Shown: positions 46,477 to 53,933 of the stretch, piece after piece
Layout of the letters: the number at the start of each line of letters is the position of its first letter
Numbering within the stretch: the first letter of the stretch is position 1
Program-made: the position numbers and the translations under genes
The notes under the pieces: model-generated
Database searches by the model: none
What the model saw: only the letters and a program-made list of their open reading frames with translations
Told to the model about the DNA's origin: nothing
Assembly (NCBI RefSeq): GCF_014701095.1
Contig: NZ_AP023439.1
Location: forward strand, 1,290,001-1,354,000
DNA length: 64,000 nucleotides
Direction: 5' to 3'
DNA from: Streptomyces tuirus
Lineage (GTDB): Bacteria; Actinomycetota; Actinomycetes; Streptomycetales; Streptomycetaceae

Positions 46477-47187
46477 ATGACGACGAGGGACCCGCAGGCC
46501 ACGGCACTGGCGCGGCTGGCCGCGCTGTTCGCCGACGAGACCCGGGCCGCGTGTCTGCTGGCGCTGCTGGACGGACGGGCCTGGACCGCGAGCGAGCTGG
46601 CACGGCACGCGGGCGTGGCCGCGTCGACGCTGAGCGAGCATCTGGGCCGGCTCGTGGCGGGCGGGCTGCTCGCCGAGGAGCGCCAGGGCCGTCACCGGTA
46701 CGTCCGGCTGGCCGACGCCCGCGTCGCCCAGCTGGTGGAGGACCTGGCCGCCCAGGTCTCGCCGGGCACGGCGGTACGGCCGCGGAACCTGCGGGAGTCG
46801 AGCGCCGGCTCGGCCATGGCCCGGGGCCGTACCTGCTACGACCATCTCGCCGGGCGGCTCGGCATCGCGGTCACCGACGCGCTGACGGCACGCGGGCTGC
46901 TGGAGCAGGAGACGGGCTTCGCGCTCACCGACGCCGGGCTGGCGTGGTTCGCGTCGGCCGGGATCGGCCTGGAGCGGCGGGGCCGGCGCCCTCTGGCCCG
47001 GGCCTGTCTCGACTGGACCGAACGCCGCCCTCACCTGGCGGGCGTCGCGGGGGCGGCCCTGTGCCGGCACGCCCTGGACACGGGCTGGTGCGTGCGCATC
47101 GGCTCGGAGCGGGCGGTGAAGGTGACGCCGGCCGGTGAGAGCGCCCTGTGGGAGCTGCTGGGCGTGGAGGCGGGGGCGTTGCGATAG
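46477..47187 (+). CDS. ArsR-type winged-helix transcriptional regulator
   Basis: A 236-residue regulator with an ArsR-like HTH at the N-terminus (about 8-90: LARLAALFADETRAACLLALLDGRAWTASELARHAGVAASTLSEHLGRLVAGGLL). The C-terminal half (about 105-236) is an extra winged-helix-like domain with GRTCYDHLAGRLGIAVTDAL and CLDWTERRPHLAG, typical of a subgroup of actinobacterial regulators that lack metal-binding Cys motifs. Ligand unknown. ATG at 46477 with GGAGG upstream. The next gene, a DMT transporter 54 bp downstream, is the natural target. Confidence 0.87.
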   Translation: MTTRDPQATALARLAALFADETRAACLLALLDGRAWTASELARHAGVAASTLSEHLGRLVAGGLLAEERQGRHRYVRLADARVAQLVEDLAAQVSPGTAVRPRNLRESSAGSAMARGRTCYDHLAGRLGIAVTDALTARGLLEQETGFALTDAGLAWFASAGIGLERRGRRPLARACLDWTERRPHLAGVAGAALCRHALDTGWCVRIGSERAVKVTPAGESALWELLGVEAGALR

Positions 47188-47228
47188 CCCCGTCCGAAAT
47201 CCGCGAGCTTGCGACCCCCTCCCCCTCC

Positions 47229-47234
47229 TAGCCT
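47229..47234 (+). promoter_or_regulatory. -10 element of predicted leaderless promoter
   Basis: TAGCCT, exactly 7 nt upstream of the ATG at 47242. A GGAG just before the ATG could be a ribosome site but would be unusually close. Confidence 0.4.
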
Positions 47235-47241
47235 CTGGAGC

Positions 47242-48222
47242 ATGATGTCGAACGCCTCCCCGTCCCGTCCCGCACGCCGGGCGGAACTGCTGGCCGCCGG
47301 TGCGGCCGCCGTCACCGTGGTGCTGTGGGCCTCCGCCTTCGTCTCGATCCGCAGCGCGGGCGACGCCTACTCGCCGGGCGCGCTGGCGCTCGGGCGGCTG
47401 CTGGCCGGTGCGCTGACGCTGGGGGTGATCTGCCTGCTGCGGCGGGAGGGACTGCCGCCCCGCCCGGCCTGGCGCGGCATCGCGATATCGGGGCTGCTGT
47501 GGTTCGGCTTCTACATGGTCGCCCTCAACTGGGGCGAGCAGCAGGTCGACGCGGGTACGGCCGCCCTGGTCGTGAACACCGGGCCGATCCTCATCGCCCT
47601 GCTCGGAGCCCGGCTGCTCGGCGACCCGATGCCGCCGCGGCTGCTGGCGGGGATGGCCGTGTCGTTCGCCGGTGCCGTGACGGTGGGTCTGTCGATGTCG
47701 GGCGAGGGCGGTTCCTCGGTGCTCGGGGTGGTGCTGTGTCTGCTGGCGGCGATCGCGTACGCCGGTGGTGTCGTGGCGCAGAAGCCGGCGCTGGGCACGG
47801 CGAGCCCGCTGCAGGTGACGACGTTCGGGTGCCTGGTCGGCGCGGTGCTGTGCCTGCCGTTCGCGGGGCAGCTCGTCCAGGAGGCCGCGTCGGCGCCCGC
47901 CTCGGCGACGCTCAACATGGTCTACCTGGGCGTCTTCCCGACCGCGCTCGCCTTCACCACGTGGGCGTACGCGCTGTCCCGGACGACCGCGAGCAGGATG
48001 GGCGCGACGACGTACGCGGCGCCCGCGCTGGTCGTGCTGATGTCGTGGCTGTTCCTCGGCGAGGTGCCGGGGGCGCTCACGCTGGTGGGCGGAGTGCTGT
48101 GCCTGGCCGGTGTCGCGGTGTCCCGGTCGAGGTCGCGGGCGGCGGCACGGGCCGCGGCTCCGGGAGCGGTTCCGGAGCCACGGCCCGAGGAGGCCAAGGA
48201 GGCCGGGGACTCAGCCCGTTGA
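47242..48222 (+). CDS. EamA/DMT family transporter
   Basis: A 326-residue inner-membrane exporter or importer with ten predicted helices in two EamA repeats: AAVTVVLWASAFVSIRSAGDAYSPGALALGRLL in the first half, LLAAIAYAGGVVAQKPALG opening the second, and AYALSRTTASRMGATTYAAPALVVLMSWLFLGEVPGAL. Such proteins export amino acids or metabolites. The C-terminal 30 residues are a soluble Ala/Arg/Glu tail. Start at 47242 (MMSNASPSRPARR); 47245 is equally possible. Probably controlled by the ArsR-type gene upstream. Its 3' end overlaps the convergent MHS transporter by 12 bp. Confidence 0.88.
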   Translation: MMSNASPSRPARRAELLAAGAAAVTVVLWASAFVSIRSAGDAYSPGALALGRLLAGALTLGVICLLRREGLPPRPAWRGIAISGLLWFGFYMVALNWGEQQVDAGTAALVVNTGPILIALLGARLLGDPMPPRLLAGMAVSFAGAVTVGLSMSGEGGSSVLGVVLCLLAAIAYAGGVVAQKPALGTASPLQVTTFGCLVGAVLCLPFAGQLVQEAASAPASATLNMVYLGVFPTALAFTTWAYALSRTTASRMGATTYAAPALVVLMSWLFLGEVPGALTLVGGVLCLAGVAVSRSRSRAAARAAAPGAVPEPRPEEAKEAGDSAR

Positions 48223-49626
48223 CTCGGCCTTCGTCTCCGGCTCCGACTTCGTCTCCGGCTCCGACGTCGTCTCCGTCTCGGAGCTCGTCCGCGGCTCCGC
48301 CGGCGCCTCCGCCGCGCGTGCCCGGTCCGCGAGGATCTTGATCGACACCAGGGCGATCACCGAGAGCACGACGATGTACCCGGACACCGCCATCGACGTA
48401 CCCGTCGCCTCCAGCAGCAGCACCATCATGAAGGGCGCGAGCCCGCCGCCCGCGACGGCCGCGATCTGGTAACCGAGGGAGGCGCCGGTGTAGCGCATCT
48501 CGGGCGTGAACAGCTCGGCGAACAGGGCCGCCTGGGGGCCGTACATGATGCTCAGGAAGCAGCTGGCGACGAATGTGCCGACCGCGAGCCACAGCAGCGA
48601 GCCGGTGTCGATCAGCAGGAAGAGCGGTACGGCCCACAGCGCGATGCCGGCCGCGCCGATGGCGTAGATCCGGATGCGGCCGAACTTGTCGGAGAGCGCG
48701 GCGGCAGCCGGGATCAGCACCAGCTGGGTGAGGCTGATGCACAGCGAGACCATGAGGACGGCGCTCTTCTTCATGCCGAGTTCGCGGGTCGTGTAGTCGA
48801 GCACGCCGGTGATGATGATGTAGAAGGTCGCCGTGTTCACGGCGAAGGAGCCGCCGGCGAGGAGCACCGTGCCGAGGTGGCCGCGCAGGATCGTGCGCAG
48901 CGGAGAGGACTGCTCGCCCTTCTCCTTCTCGGCCAGCTTCTTCTCCGCCTCCCGGAATTCGGGGGTCTCCTCGACGCGGGTGTGGATGTACCAGGCGAGC
49001 AGCAGGACGAACAGGCCGACGAGGAACGGCACGCGCCAGGCCCAGGCCGCGAACTGGGAATCGGTGGTGAACGCCCCGGCCAGCAGGAAGACCGTGTTGG
49101 CGGTCACCACGCCGATGGGGACGCCGAGCTGGACGAAGCTGCCGTAGACACCGCGCTTGCCCTCGGGGGCGTACTCGGTGGCCATCAGCATCGCGCCGCC
49201 CCATTGGGCGCCTACGGCGATGCCCTGCAGCACGCGGAAGAGGACCAGCAGGATCGGGGCGGCGACGCCGATCGTCTCGTACGTCGGGAGCAGGCCGATG
49301 CCGGTGGTGGCGAGGCCCATGAGGGTGAGCGCGAGGACGAGCATCGGCTTGCGGCCGCGCTTGTCGCCGAGGTGGCCGGCGACGATGCCGCCGATGGGGC
49401 GGGCGAGGAAGCCGACGGCGAAGGTCGCGAACGAGGCGAGGACGCCTGCCGTGGCGCTGCCGGCGGGGAAGTAGAGGTCGCCGAGCACGAGGGCGGCGGC
49501 TATGCCGAAGACGAAGTAGTCGTACCACTCGACGGCCGAGGCGAGCGCTGCCGCGGTGGCCACCCGGCGGCGGTTCCCGGCGGCGGGCGTGGTCGTGACG
49601 GGTTGAGCGGAAGGTGCCGTGTCCAT
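48211..49626 (-). CDS. MFS transporter, metabolite:H+ symporter (MHS) family
   Basis: A 471-residue major facilitator with 12 helices of the MHS group (shikimate, proline/betaine, alpha-ketoglutarate symporters). Marks: ASAVEWYDYFVFGIAAAL in helix 1, GHLGDKRGRKPMLVLALTLMG in the 2-3 loop, VLFRVLQGIAVGAQWGGAMLMATEYAPEGKRG in helix 4 and SDKFGRIRIYAIG in the 8-9 loop. The C-terminal tail is an acidic Ser/Glu/Thr/Lys tract with SEPETK repeats. Start at 49626 (MDTAPSAQPVTTT). A site of the CATACCGACCGGT family lies 66 nt upstream. Confidence 0.92.
   Translation of the reverse strand: MDTAPSAQPVTTTPAAGNRRRVATAAALASAVEWYDYFVFGIAAALVLGDLYFPAGSATAGVLASFATFAVGFLARPIGGIVAGHLGDKRGRKPMLVLALTLMGLATTGIGLLPTYETIGVAAPILLVLFRVLQGIAVGAQWGGAMLMATEYAPEGKRGVYGSFVQLGVPIGVVTANTVFLLAGAFTTDSQFAAWAWRVPFLVGLFVLLLAWYIHTRVEETPEFREAEKKLAEKEKGEQSSPLRTILRGHLGTVLLAGGSFAVNTATFYIIITGVLDYTTRELGMKKSAVLMVSLCISLTQLVLIPAAAALSDKFGRIRIYAIGAAGIALWAVPLFLLIDTGSLLWLAVGTFVASCFLSIMYGPQAALFAELFTPEMRYTGASLGYQIAAVAGGGLAPFMMVLLLEATGTSMAVSGYIVVLSVIALVSIKILADRARAAEAPAEPRTSSETETTSEPETKSEPETKAESTG
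48229..48282. repeat. 18-nt tandem repeat encoding the C-terminal SEPETK tail of the MHS transporter
   Basis: CTTCGTCTCCGGCTCCGA occurs twice in tandem (48229-48246, 48247-48264) with a partial third copy; in frame it codes for repeated Ser-Glu-Pro-Glu-Thr-Lys. Such repeats expand and contract readily. Confidence 0.7.
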
Positions 49627-49691
49627 GCGGTGCACGCTCCGGGGATGCGGGGACGGAACGGGGGGTGGCTCGAGTTCCGGGGAACGTACTG

Positions 49692-49704
49692 ACCGGACGG
49701 TATG
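49692..49704 (-). promoter_or_regulatory. TetR-type operator (site C) upstream of the MHS transporter
   Basis: ACCGGACGGTATG, the reverse complement of CATACCGTCCGGT, matches the 13-mer family at 12 of 13 positions; with GTACTG on the other side it forms an imperfect palindrome. It lies about 66 nt upstream of the transporter start. Confidence 0.5.
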
Positions 49705-49779
49705 CGCGTCAACGGGTCGCGCACCAGGAGTTTTTTGCCTGTACTTGGCATCGACCGCGAGGCCCGGACATGCCGGAGG

Positions 49780-49804
49780 CCCCGGCCTCGCGAGGAGGCC
49801 GGGG
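49780..49804 (-). terminator. Terminator of the aldehyde/alcohol dehydrogenase operon
   Basis: CCCCGGCCTC-GCGAG-GAGGCCGGGG, a perfect 10-bp stem with 5-nt loop, 16 bp past the alcohol dehydrogenase stop. Confidence 0.75.
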
Positions 49805-49820
49805 TGCGCCGGAGCCGGGG

Positions 49821-50903
49821 CTAGAAGACGACCAGGGCCCGGCCGCCCTTGCCCGCCAGCATGTTCTCGAAGGCCGCCGGAATGCCGTCCAGGGAGATGC
49901 GCTCGGTCACCAGCGCGCTCAGGTCGAGGCGGCCCGCCCGGATGTGTTCGGCCAGGACCGGGAGGTCGACCGCCGGGTCGGAGTTGCCGTAGACGCAGCC
50001 GGAGAGGGTGCGGCCCCAGTGGAAGATCTCCAGGGCGTTGAAGGTGACCTGCTGGTCCTTGCCGCCGATGCCGACGACCGTGGTGCGGCCGCCGCGGCGG
50101 GTCGAGTCCCAGGCCGTGCGGATGCTGACCGCGCGTCCCGCGCACTCGACGGCGACGTCGACGCCCTGCTTGCCGGTGAGGCCGCGGATCTCGCGGGCGG
50201 TGGTGTCGGAGGCGACGACGTAGTCGGTGGCGCCGGCCGCCCGGGCCAGCTCCTCCTTCTCGGCGGACACGTCCACCGCGACGATCTTCGAGGCGCCCGC
50301 GATCCGGGCGGCCTGGAGGGCGGCCAGGCCCACTCCCCCGACCCCGAACACCGCGACCGTCTCACCGGCCCGGACCCGGGCCGAGTGGTGGACGGCGCCG
50401 TAGCCGGTGAGGACGGCGCAGCCGAGGAGGGCCGCGTCGGTGAGCGGGACGCCGTCCGGGACCGGCAGGACGCAGGACGCGGAGACGACCGTCTCCTCGG
50501 CGAACGCGGCGACGTTCAGGCCGGGGTGGAGGTCGGTGCCCTCGGTGGTGCGGGCGTAGACGTCGGCGGCGCCGCTGAGGGCGTTGGCGCACAGCCACAC
50601 CTCGCCGAGCGAGCAGGCGTGGCAGGCGCCGCAGGACGGGGCCCAGTTGAGGACGACCCCGTCGCCGGGTGCGACGTGGCCGACGCCCTCGCCGACGGCG
50701 ACGACCGTGCCGGCTCCCTCGTGGCCGAGGACGGCGGGGACGGGCACGCGCATGGTGCCGTCGGACAGGGACAGGTCGGAGTGGCAGACCCCGGCCGCGG
50801 CGAGCCGGACGCGGACCTGGCCGGGTCCGGGGTCGGGCAGGTCGATGCCGGTGATCTCCAGCGGGGAGCCGATGGCGGGCAGGACGGCGGCGCGGACAGC
50901 CAT
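49821..50903 (-). CDS. Zinc-dependent alcohol dehydrogenase (class III-like MDR)
   Basis: A 360-residue medium-chain NAD-dependent alcohol dehydrogenase. Catalytic zinc ligands C40 (GVCHSD) and H61-E62 (GHEGAG); structural zinc cysteines C91, C94, C97 and C105 in SCGACHACSLGEVWLC; Rossmann motif VFGVGGVGLAALQAARIAGASKIVAVD. The FHWGRTLSGCVYGNS segment is typical of class III-like, including mycothiol- or aryl-alcohol-type, enzymes. Start at 50903, 19 bp after the aldehyde dehydrogenase stop, so the two form an operon turning an alcohol to an acid. Confidence 0.92.
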   Translation of the reverse strand: MAVRAAVLPAIGSPLEITGIDLPDPGPGQVRVRLAAAGVCHSDLSLSDGTMRVPVPAVLGHEGAGTVVAVGEGVGHVAPGDGVVLNWAPSCGACHACSLGEVWLCANALSGAADVYARTTEGTDLHPGLNVAAFAEETVVSASCVLPVPDGVPLTDAALLGCAVLTGYGAVHHSARVRAGETVAVFGVGGVGLAALQAARIAGASKIVAVDVSAEKEELARAAGATDYVVASDTTAREIRGLTGKQGVDVAVECAGRAVSIRTAWDSTRRGGRTTVVGIGGKDQQVTFNALEIFHWGRTLSGCVYGNSDPAVDLPVLAEHIRAGRLDLSALVTERISLDGIPAAFENMLAGKGGRALVVF

Positions 50904-50922
50904 GACGGAAGGGACTCCCTGA

Positions 50923-52311
50923 CTAGAACTGGAGGGACTTGGTCTGGAGGTACTCGGCCAGGCCGTGCACGCCGAGTTCGCGGCCCACGCCCGACTGCTT
51001 GTAGCCGCCGAAGGGCGCGAGCGGGTTGAAGCGGCCGCCGTTGATGTCGACCTGGCCGGTCTCCATCCGGCGGGCGAAGGCCACCGCCTCGGCCTCGTCA
51101 CCGGCCCAGACGGCGCCGGCCAGGCCGTACACCGTGCCGTTGGCGATGCGCAGGGCGTCCTCCTCGTCCTCGTACTTCAGGATCGACAGGACCGGGCCGA
51201 AGATCTCCTCCTGCGCGATGGTCATGTCCGGGGTGACGTCGGCGAAGACGGTCGGGCTGACGAAGTACCCCGTCTCGCGCGGGGATTCGGGGCCGCCGGC
51301 GACCAGGCGGGCGCCCTCCGCGACGCCCTTCTCGATGTAGCCGCGCACCCGGTCCCGCTGCTTGGCGTTGACGACCGGGCCGATCCTCTCGCCGTACTTG
51401 GCGGCGGCGGCAGCGGCGAGCTCCACGGCCTCGGCGTACATCTCGCGGTGGACCAGCATCCGGGTCCAGGCGCTGCACGTCTGCCCGGAGTTGGACATGA
51501 CGTTGGCGACGCCGACGTTGACCGCCTTGGCCAGGTCGGCGCTCGGGAGGATGACGTTGGCGGACTTGCCGCCCAGTTCGAGGGCGACCTTCTTGATCTG
51601 CCCGGCGGCGATCGCGGCGATCCGCCGGCCGACGGCGGTGGAGCCGGTGAAGGAGACCAGGTCGACGCCGGGGTGCTCGGCGAGGGCCTGTCCCGCGACC
51701 GGGCCGAGGCCGGTGACCAGGTTGAAGACGCCCGCCGGGAGCCCGGCCTCGTGCACGGCGTCGGCGAACAGCCGGGCGACCAGGGGGGTGTCCTCCGCGG
51801 GCTTCACCACGACCGTGCAGCCGGCCGCGAGGGCGGGGGCGACCTTGGCGACGATCTGGTGCAGCGGGTAGTTCCAGGGCGTGATCGCGGCCACGACACC
51901 GACCGGCTCGTGGTGCACGACCGAGTTGCCGGTCTTCTCCTCGAAGGCGTACGTGGCCGCCAGCTCGGCGTACGAGCCCGCGACCGCGATCGGCACGCCC
52001 GCGTGGACGGCCTGCGAGAACTTCAGGGGGGAGCCGAGCTCGGCCGTGACGGTCTCGGCGATCTCGTCCGCGCGGGTCACGAGCACGTCCCGCAGGGCGG
52101 TCAGGCGCGCCGCACGCTCGGCGGGCGGGGTCGCGGCCCAGTCCGGCAGGGCGGCACGGGCGGCGCGCACGGCGGCGTCGACGTCCTCGGCGGTGCCCGC
52201 CGGGACCGTGCCGATGATCTGCTCGTCGACCGGGTTCACGACCTCGATCACGTCCGGGCCGGCGGCGGGGCGCCAGGCGCCGTCGATGTACATGCCGTCG
52301 TATGCCTTCAT
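50923..52311 (-). CDS. Aldehyde dehydrogenase family protein
   Basis: A 462-residue NAD(P)-dependent aldehyde dehydrogenase. Catalytic general base E245 (ALELGGKSAN) and nucleophile C279 (SNSGQTCSAWTR) are present; ITPWNYP and the cofactor loop VSFTGSTAVGRR are also intact. It oxidises an aldehyde to the acid, probably supplied by the co-transcribed alcohol dehydrogenase. Start at 52311 with GGAAG upstream. A palindrome like the one next to the acyl-CoA dehydrogenase lies 41 nt upstream, which suggests control by the TetR at 45776. Confidence 0.93.
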   Translation of the reverse strand: MKAYDGMYIDGAWRPAAGPDVIEVVNPVDEQIIGTVPAGTAEDVDAAVRAARAALPDWAATPPAERAARLTALRDVLVTRADEIAETVTAELGSPLKFSQAVHAGVPIAVAGSYAELAATYAFEEKTGNSVVHHEPVGVVAAITPWNYPLHQIVAKVAPALAAGCTVVVKPAEDTPLVARLFADAVHEAGLPAGVFNLVTGLGPVAGQALAEHPGVDLVSFTGSTAVGRRIAAIAAGQIKKVALELGGKSANVILPSADLAKAVNVGVANVMSNSGQTCSAWTRMLVHREMYAEAVELAAAAAAKYGERIGPVVNAKQRDRVRGYIEKGVAEGARLVAGGPESPRETGYFVSPTVFADVTPDMTIAQEEIFGPVLSILKYEDEEDALRIANGTVYGLAGAVWAGDEAEAVAFARRMETGQVDINGGRFNPLAPFGGYKQSGVGRELGVHGLAEYLQTKSLQF

Positions 52312-52351
52312 CGCGCTTCCTCCGGGGGCGGGGCGTCGTCGTCCGGCACAT

Positions 52352-52370
52352 AAACTAGCGACGATAGTTT
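52352..52370. promoter_or_regulatory. 19-bp TetR-type operator upstream of aldehyde/alcohol dehydrogenase operon
   Basis: AAACTAGCGACGATAGTTT, perfect 6-nt outer arms and one mismatched inner pair. It matches the 45731 operator at 14 of 19 positions, with outer arms nearly identical. AT-rich against its surroundings. Confidence 0.6.
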
Positions 52371-52433
52371 TCTGGCGCCAGACACCACCGGTCATCAGAG
52401 CACGCGGACGGTCGCCCCCGGATGTGCCGCTCC

Positions 52434-53768
52434 TCACTCCCCCAGGTCGGGCAGGCGATCCGGGTGCGGACAGATCCGGTCGCCGTGCTGGTCGAAGACG
52501 AAGAGGTGGGCGAGGTCCACGAGGAGCGGCACCTGCATGCCGTGCCGGAGGGCCAGGTCCGGGGTGGTGCGGACGATGAGATCGCCGGGCAGGCGCACGT
52601 CGGCGGTCGCGGGGGCGGCGGCCTCGGGCTGGTCCAGGGCGATCACGGGTCCGGCCCGCCCGGCCGCGGACCGCTCCCGGAGCCTCGTGAGGACCGAGCC
52701 GTCGCGGCGGCGCCGCCGGACGGGGCGTCCGGGGCGGGGGCGCGGGGCCTCCAGTTCCGGGACGACGGCGGGGCGGGAGCCGGTGTTGAAGTGGACGAGG
52801 ATCTCGTGCCCCTGGAACTCCACGTGCTCGACCACGCCGGTGATCGGCACCTCCCCGGGGCGGGCGGCACTGTGCTTGGCGATCCGGACGGCCTCGGAGC
52901 GCAGCCCGACGATGACCTCGCGGCCCTGCTGGACGCGCAGCAACTGGTGGTCCAGGGAGAGCGGTTCGGGCAGGCGCAGGAACTGCTTGCCCAGGCTGAT
53001 GGTCATCGCGCCGTCCAGCGGGGCGCGCACCAGGCCGCGCAGCAGGTTGATGCGCGGGGTGCCGATGAACGCGGCGACGAACACGTTGGCGGGCAGCGCG
53101 TAGACCATGCGCGGGCTGTCGACCTGCTGGAGCACACCGCCGCGCAGCACGGCGACCCGGTCGCCGAGCGACATGGCCTCGGCCTGGTCGTGGGTGACGT
53201 AGATCGTGGTGACGCCCAGCTCCTGGGTGAGCCGGGAGATCTCGGCCCGCAGATGGGTGCGGAGCTTGGCGTCGAGGTTGGACAGCGGCTCGTCCATCAG
53301 GAACGCGGAGGGGTGGCGGGCGATGGCCCGGCCCATGGCGACCCGCTGGCGTTCGCCGCCGGAGAGCTGGCCGGGCAGCCGGTCGAGGACGTCCTCGATG
53401 CCGAGCATGCGGGCGGTGGCGTCGACCCGCGGCCGGGGGTCCGCGCCCGGATCCTCGATGCGCAGCGGGAACCCGATGTTCGCGCGGCTGGTCATGTTCG
53501 GGTACAGGGCGAAGTTCTGGAAGACCATCGCCATGTCCCGGCCGGACGGCGGCAGGTCGTTGGCGTACTCGCCGTCGAGCAGCAGCCGGCCCTCGTCGAT
53601 CTCCTCGAGCCCGGCGATCATTCTGAGCACGGTGGACTTGCCGCAGCCGGACGGGCCGAGCAGCACGAGGAACTCGCCGGGGGTGATGTCCAGCGACAGC
53701 CGGTCCACCACGCGGGCGCCCCGCGTGTAGGACTTGCTCACGTCGTGCAGTGAGATGGCGCGTGTCAT
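52434..53768 (-). CDS. ABC transporter ATP-binding protein (MalK/UgpC-like) without an adjacent permease
   Basis: A 444-residue importer ATPase. Walker A GPSGCGKST is at 38-46, the Q-loop reads VFQNFALYPNM, the signature LSGGERQRVAMGRAI and Walker B FLMDEPLSNLDAKL follow, and the H-loop is YVTHDQAEAM. About 240-444 is the regulatory/TOBE domain with GLRSEAVRI, longer than in typical MalK and including an Arg-rich insert (RPVRRRRRDG, about 345-360). No permease or binding protein is next to it, so, like MsiK, it may serve several sugar transporters. Start at 53768. Confidence 0.9.
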   Translation of the reverse strand: MTRAISLHDVSKSYTRGARVVDRLSLDITPGEFLVLLGPSGCGKSTVLRMIAGLEEIDEGRLLLDGEYANDLPPSGRDMAMVFQNFALYPNMTSRANIGFPLRIEDPGADPRPRVDATARMLGIEDVLDRLPGQLSGGERQRVAMGRAIARHPSAFLMDEPLSNLDAKLRTHLRAEISRLTQELGVTTIYVTHDQAEAMSLGDRVAVLRGGVLQQVDSPRMVYALPANVFVAAFIGTPRINLLRGLVRAPLDGAMTISLGKQFLRLPEPLSLDHQLLRVQQGREVIVGLRSEAVRIAKHSAARPGEVPITGVVEHVEFQGHEILVHFNTGSRPAVVPELEAPRPRPGRPVRRRRRDGSVLTRLRERSAAGRAGPVIALDQPEAAAPATADVRLPGDLIVRTTPDLALRHGMQVPLLVDLAHLFVFDQHGDRICPHPDRLPDLGE

Positions 53769-53933
53769 GAGGTGCCCCCCGAGGGGTCATCAGGGCGCTG
53801 GTGCTCCGCGGTCGGAAGCCCCGTGCGGGTCGTACGGGGCTGTGGGTCACGGAAGTTAACGGAATGTGTGCGGCCGGGGGAAGAGACCGGACAGGATCGG
53901 GGGCTTCGGTCCATCTGGTGAGAAGGCCGACGG

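Noticed and set aside
50923..53850. 975-codon frame fusing the ABC ATPase region to the aldehyde dehydrogenase
   Set aside because: The upstream part is a shifted-frame shadow of the ABC gene; the dehydrogenase has its own ribosome site and start at 52311.
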